7,489 bases of DNA from an uncultured Acetatifactor sp. (GTDB lineage: Bacteria > Bacillota > Clostridia > Lachnospirales > Lachnospiraceae), in the NCBI GenBank assembly GCA_910589655.1, contig CAJUTJ010000078.1:1-7489 (forward strand), read 5' to 3'. Shown here one piece after another: positions 5,923 through 7,489 of this stretch (its first letter is position 1; every line of letters starts with the position of its first letter). The notes under the pieces are model-generated. The model had not been told where the DNA came from, searched no databases, and saw only the letters and a list, made by a program, of their open reading frames with translations. A program made the position numbers and the translations under genes.

Positions 5923-6602
5923 TTTTTTATCCCCCCAATCCACATATAGCCCATGCCGTAGACGGTCTTGATATATTGCAAACCGTCTATTTCGATTTTT
6001 CCCCGAATACGGCTAATTGCTACCGTCAGCGCGTGTTCATCCACAAAATTTTCATCTGCGTCCCACAGCTTTTCAAGAAGCATCTGTCGGGTCAGAACAA
6101 TTTGCGGATTTCTTACCAGCACCTTTAGCAAGCGGTATTCCATCGGTGTGAAGATAACCGGCTCTCCTGCGAGAGTGGCGGTCAATTCCGAGAAATTGAC
6201 GGATAGTGTGCCGTCTGTGTAGCAATCACCGCCTGTCTGCTTCTCGATGCGGCCCAGCAAGGCCGAAACCTTTTTTCGGAATACGCTGATCGGAAACGGC
6301 TTTGTCACATAATCGTCTGCTCCCAACTCAAAGCCTTTCAGCATATCGCTTTCCATATCGTTTGCGGTCAGGAAAATCACGGCGGTATCTGGACGGCGTT
6401 CTTTGATTTCCGTACAGAAGTCAAATCCGTTTCCATCAGGCAAATTGACATCCAGCACGATCAAATCATAGTCCTGCGCTTCACAGAAATTGACCGCCGC
6501 TGATTTTGACATGGCAGCGTCCACGGTGTAGCCCGCCGCCGAAAGATTGTAGCAAAGGGTATTGTTCAAAAGACGGTCATCTTCAACGACTAAAAGCCTC
6601 AT
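5919..6602 (-). CDS. OmpR/PhoB-family response regulator
   Basis: This is a complete 227-residue regulator. The receiver domain (1-118) has the acidic pair D8/D9, phospho-acceptor D51 (VLDVNLPDG), T79 and K101 (KPF). The DNA-binding winged-helix domain (128-224) has the usual FTPMEYRLLKVLVRNPQIVLTR and a recognition-helix region (DEHALTVAISRIRGKI), ending in KTVYGMGYMW. The ATG at 6602 follows AAAGGAAG at normal spacing. The gene overlaps the kinase start by four bases. OmpR-family proteins bind DNA as dimers at paired half sites. The inverted repeats found in its own promoter and in promoter copies A-C are the natural candidates for its targets, though this is inferred from proximity and shared motif only. 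BceR is the nearest well-known functional parallel, but no symbol is given because the transporter type differs. Confidence 0.96.
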   Translation of the reverse strand: MRLLVVEDDRLLNNTLCYNLSAAGYTVDAAMSKSAAVNFCEAQDYDLIVLDVNLPDGNGFDFCTEIKERRPDTAVIFLTANDMESDMLKGFELGADDYVTKPFPISVFRKKVSALLGRIEKQTGGDCYTDGTLSVNFSELTATLAGEPVIFTPMEYRLLKVLVRNPQIVLTRQMLLEKLWDADENFVDEHALTVAISRIRGKIEIDGLQYIKTVYGMGYMWIGGIKK

Positions 6603-6610
6603 GGCTTCAC

Positions 6611-6660
6611 TTCCTTTCCCTTATTAGGGTAACATGAAAATGTTACAGAAACCTCACAAC
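6611..6660 (-). promoter_or_regulatory. Response regulator promoter region with two inverted-repeat sites (diverged relative of the A-C repeat)
   Basis: On the minus strand, TGTGAGGTTTCTGTAACA lines up without gaps with the proximal box of copies A-C, and similarity continues into TT and TGTTA (23 of 34 bases agree with copy A). The site at 6643-6656 keeps one good half. Overlapping it is a perfect 7-bp-arm palindrome GTAACAT-GAAA-ATGTTAC (6629-6646). The -10 is unclear: TACCCT lies at the position matching the repeat's -10, and a TAATA stretch lies just downstream. This suggests autoregulation of the regulator-kinase operon, by activation or by repression at the palindrome. Confidence 0.6.
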
Positions 6661-6815
6661 AGTTTTCGTACTGCAATACACAGTCTAATTTTACGAAGAT
6701 ACGGCGAATAAATCAACACCCAGGATGTAAACAATAAAGATTAGAATCTGTTCTGTATTCATTGTTTTCAAGACAGCGTGGAGGGGAAAGCGGAAAATCC
6801 GGCAATATCTGAAAT

Positions 6816-6894
6816 TTCCGATAACGTAGGCAAGCAATGAGCCGGAATATCCCAAAAGGATATTCCGGCTCATTGCTTGCCTACGTTATCGGAA
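6816..6894. repeat. Long perfect palindrome, 37-bp arms, 5-bp centre
   Basis: Bases 6816-6852 are perfectly complementary to 6858-6894 around CAAAA (6853-6857), checked base by base. The symmetry continues weakly outward: TATCTGAAAT on the left resembles the complement of ACATTCTATA on the right, suggesting an originally longer element. Neither end carries a T run, and the flanking genes point away from it, so an ordinary terminator role is unlikely. It may be a foldback or MITE-like remnant, a structured regulatory site, or an assembly artefact. Confidence 0.9.
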
Positions 6895-7094
6895 CATTCT
6901 ATAAACCTACACGCTCTTAACTTAATCACGCTTTCCTTACCCTATATAATAATAAGATTCTTGTGCTAAGTAAAAAATTCCCTAAATCAAAACAGACTCT
7001 ATACTTCCATTTTGATTGCATCGTCAATAGTAGCTTCGATGATGGGCTGCTACCTTGTTCAATTAATTATCTAAAATAATTCTTGTGGAACAAC

Positions 7095-7123
7095 TTGAAT
7101 TTATTCGGCTAACCGTATATAAT
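7095..7123 (+). promoter_or_regulatory. Sigma-A-type promoter of the HTH/response-regulator operon
   Basis: TTGAAT (7095-7100) and a perfect TATAAT (7118-7123) are separated by exactly 17 bases, giving a start site near 7130 and a leader of about 30 bases. An imperfect palindrome (AATTCTTGT, GGA, ACAACTTGAATT) overlaps the -35 at about 7078-7102 and could be an operator. Confidence 0.8.
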
Positions 7124-7158
7124 TATAACAATTAAGCTTATGGAAAGGAAGAGTGAAA

Positions 7159-7353
7159 ATGTTAGAATATATTTCTGCCCCAGAAGCAGCGAAAAAATGG
7201 GGCATTTCAGAAAGACGGGTGCAAAAGCTATGTGAAGAAAACCGCATACCCGGCATAGCAAAGTTTAGTCGTATGTGGTTGATACCAAAGGACGCAGAGA
7301 AGCCTATGGATAAAAGGAAAAAGCGAAAAGGCGGTGCAGACAATGAAAAGTAA
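7159..7353 (+). CDS. Small helix-turn-helix DNA-binding protein (HTH_17/excisionase-like)
   Basis: This 64-residue protein has an N-terminal winged HTH of the MerR/excisionase type: YISAPEAAKKWGISERRVQKLC followed by ENRIPGIAKFSRMWLIPKDA, where the conserved WLIP is the wing. A basic tail (KRKKRKGG) follows. The ATG at 7159 is preferred over the GTG at 7153 because AGGAAG lies seven bases ahead of it. Proteins of this kind are frequent in clostridial mobile elements, and also as small first genes ahead of two-component systems. Its end overlaps the next gene by 11 bases, so the two are translationally coupled. It probably acts as a local repressor or co-regulator rather than a true excisionase, since no integrase is in view. 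Confidence 0.88.
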   Translation: MLEYISAPEAAKKWGISERRVQKLCEENRIPGIAKFSRMWLIPKDAEKPMDKRKKRKGGADNEK

Positions 7354-7489
7354 AATATTATTAGTAGACGACGAAAAAGATATTTCTGATCTGATAGAGG
7401 AAGCATTACGTCAAGACAACTTTGTAGATATTCAAAAAGCATACACAGGAAAGGACGCAGTTCAGATATGCAGGGAATACCAGCCGGAC
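7343..7489 (+). CDS. Second OmpR/VanR-type response regulator, N-terminal 49 residues (runs off right edge)
   Basis: An ATG at 7343, preceded by GGCGG eight bases upstream, opens a frame to the window end. The visible part is a receiver-domain start: KILLVDDE with the acidic pair at residues 9-10, then a helix (DISDLIEEALRQD), a second strand region and AVQICREYQPD, which normally leads straight into the strand bearing the phospho-acceptor. It starts inside the HTH gene. It is not closely similar to the regulator at 5919-6602 over the shared part, so it belongs to a separate system. A kinase gene would be expected downstream. Confidence 0.9.
   Translation, partial: MKSKILLVDDEKDISDLIEEALRQDNFVDIQKAYTGKDAVQICREYQPD

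Larger units (their letters stand above)
6603..7158. other. AT-rich divergent intergenic region
   Basis: This stretch separates two divergently transcribed regulatory operons. It holds the response regulator promoter (6611-6660), a possible 23-codon hydrophobic reading frame (6691-6762, minus), the large palindrome (6816-6894) and the HTH promoter (7095-7123). Nothing recognisable was found in 6895-7075 beyond AT-rich sequence and a 16-codon open stretch on the minus strand. Base composition becomes markedly AT-rich just right of the palindrome, so a junction between two DNA segments near 6895 is plausible. Confidence 0.6.

Noticed and set aside
6999..7049. Minus-strand 16-codon open stretch (QPIIEATIDDAIKMEV then stop) as a gene remnant
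   Set aside because: It looks protein-like but is preceded directly by a stop and is too short to assign.
7101..7442. Minus-strand frame of 113 residues opposite the HTH and second regulator genes
   Set aside because: It overlaps two recognisable plus-strand genes and their promoter; it is an antisense shadow.

Overview
The window looks like chromosomal DNA of a gut-type Firmicute, most likely class Clostridia (Oscillospiraceae or Lachnospiraceae; the genus cannot be told). The reasons are strong AGGA/GGAGG ribosome sites, tightly packed operons, a two-component system with an intramembrane-sensing kinase, a linked ABC exporter, and small accessory genes of very different base composition.

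From 6602 leftwards to base 1 every gene is on the minus strand. The order of transcription is: OmpR-family response regulator (6602-5919); histidine kinase with two membrane helices and almost no extracellular loop (5922-4888); GNAT acetyltransferase (4852-4343); unrecognised acidic protein (4269-3565); SMI1/KNR4 (SUKH) protein (3438-2656); all-helical protein resembling Imm49/PoNi-type immunity proteins (2375-1557); ABC ATPase (1439-774); and an FtsX-type permease that runs off the left edge (759-1). Regulator, kinase, ATPase and permease together form a familiar envelope-stress or antimicrobial-peptide module, but four cargo genes separate the sensor half from the transporter half.

The main discovery is a promoter/operator repeat. 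It occurs in three copies, immediately upstream of the SUKH gene, the helical immunity-like gene and the ABC ATPase gene. Copies are 88-91% identical by hand count. Each has an extended -10 (TGnTATRAW) and an inverted repeat TCACA-GAAA-TGTCA, which fits the TnACA-N4-TGTnA form known for BceR-type regulators. Two copies carry a second such box exactly 43 bp further upstream. A diverged fourth version lies in the response regulator's own promoter. The simplest reading is that the local response regulator drives itself, the transporter and two probable interbacterial immunity genes, so that immunity to contact-dependent toxins is switched on by envelope stress.

The right end (6603-7489) is AT-rich. 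It holds a 37-bp-arm perfect palindrome (6816-6894) in a divergent intergenic region, a good sigma-A promoter (7095-7123), a small HTH protein (7159-7353) and the start of a second OmpR/VanR-type response regulator (7343 onwards), probably a separate module.
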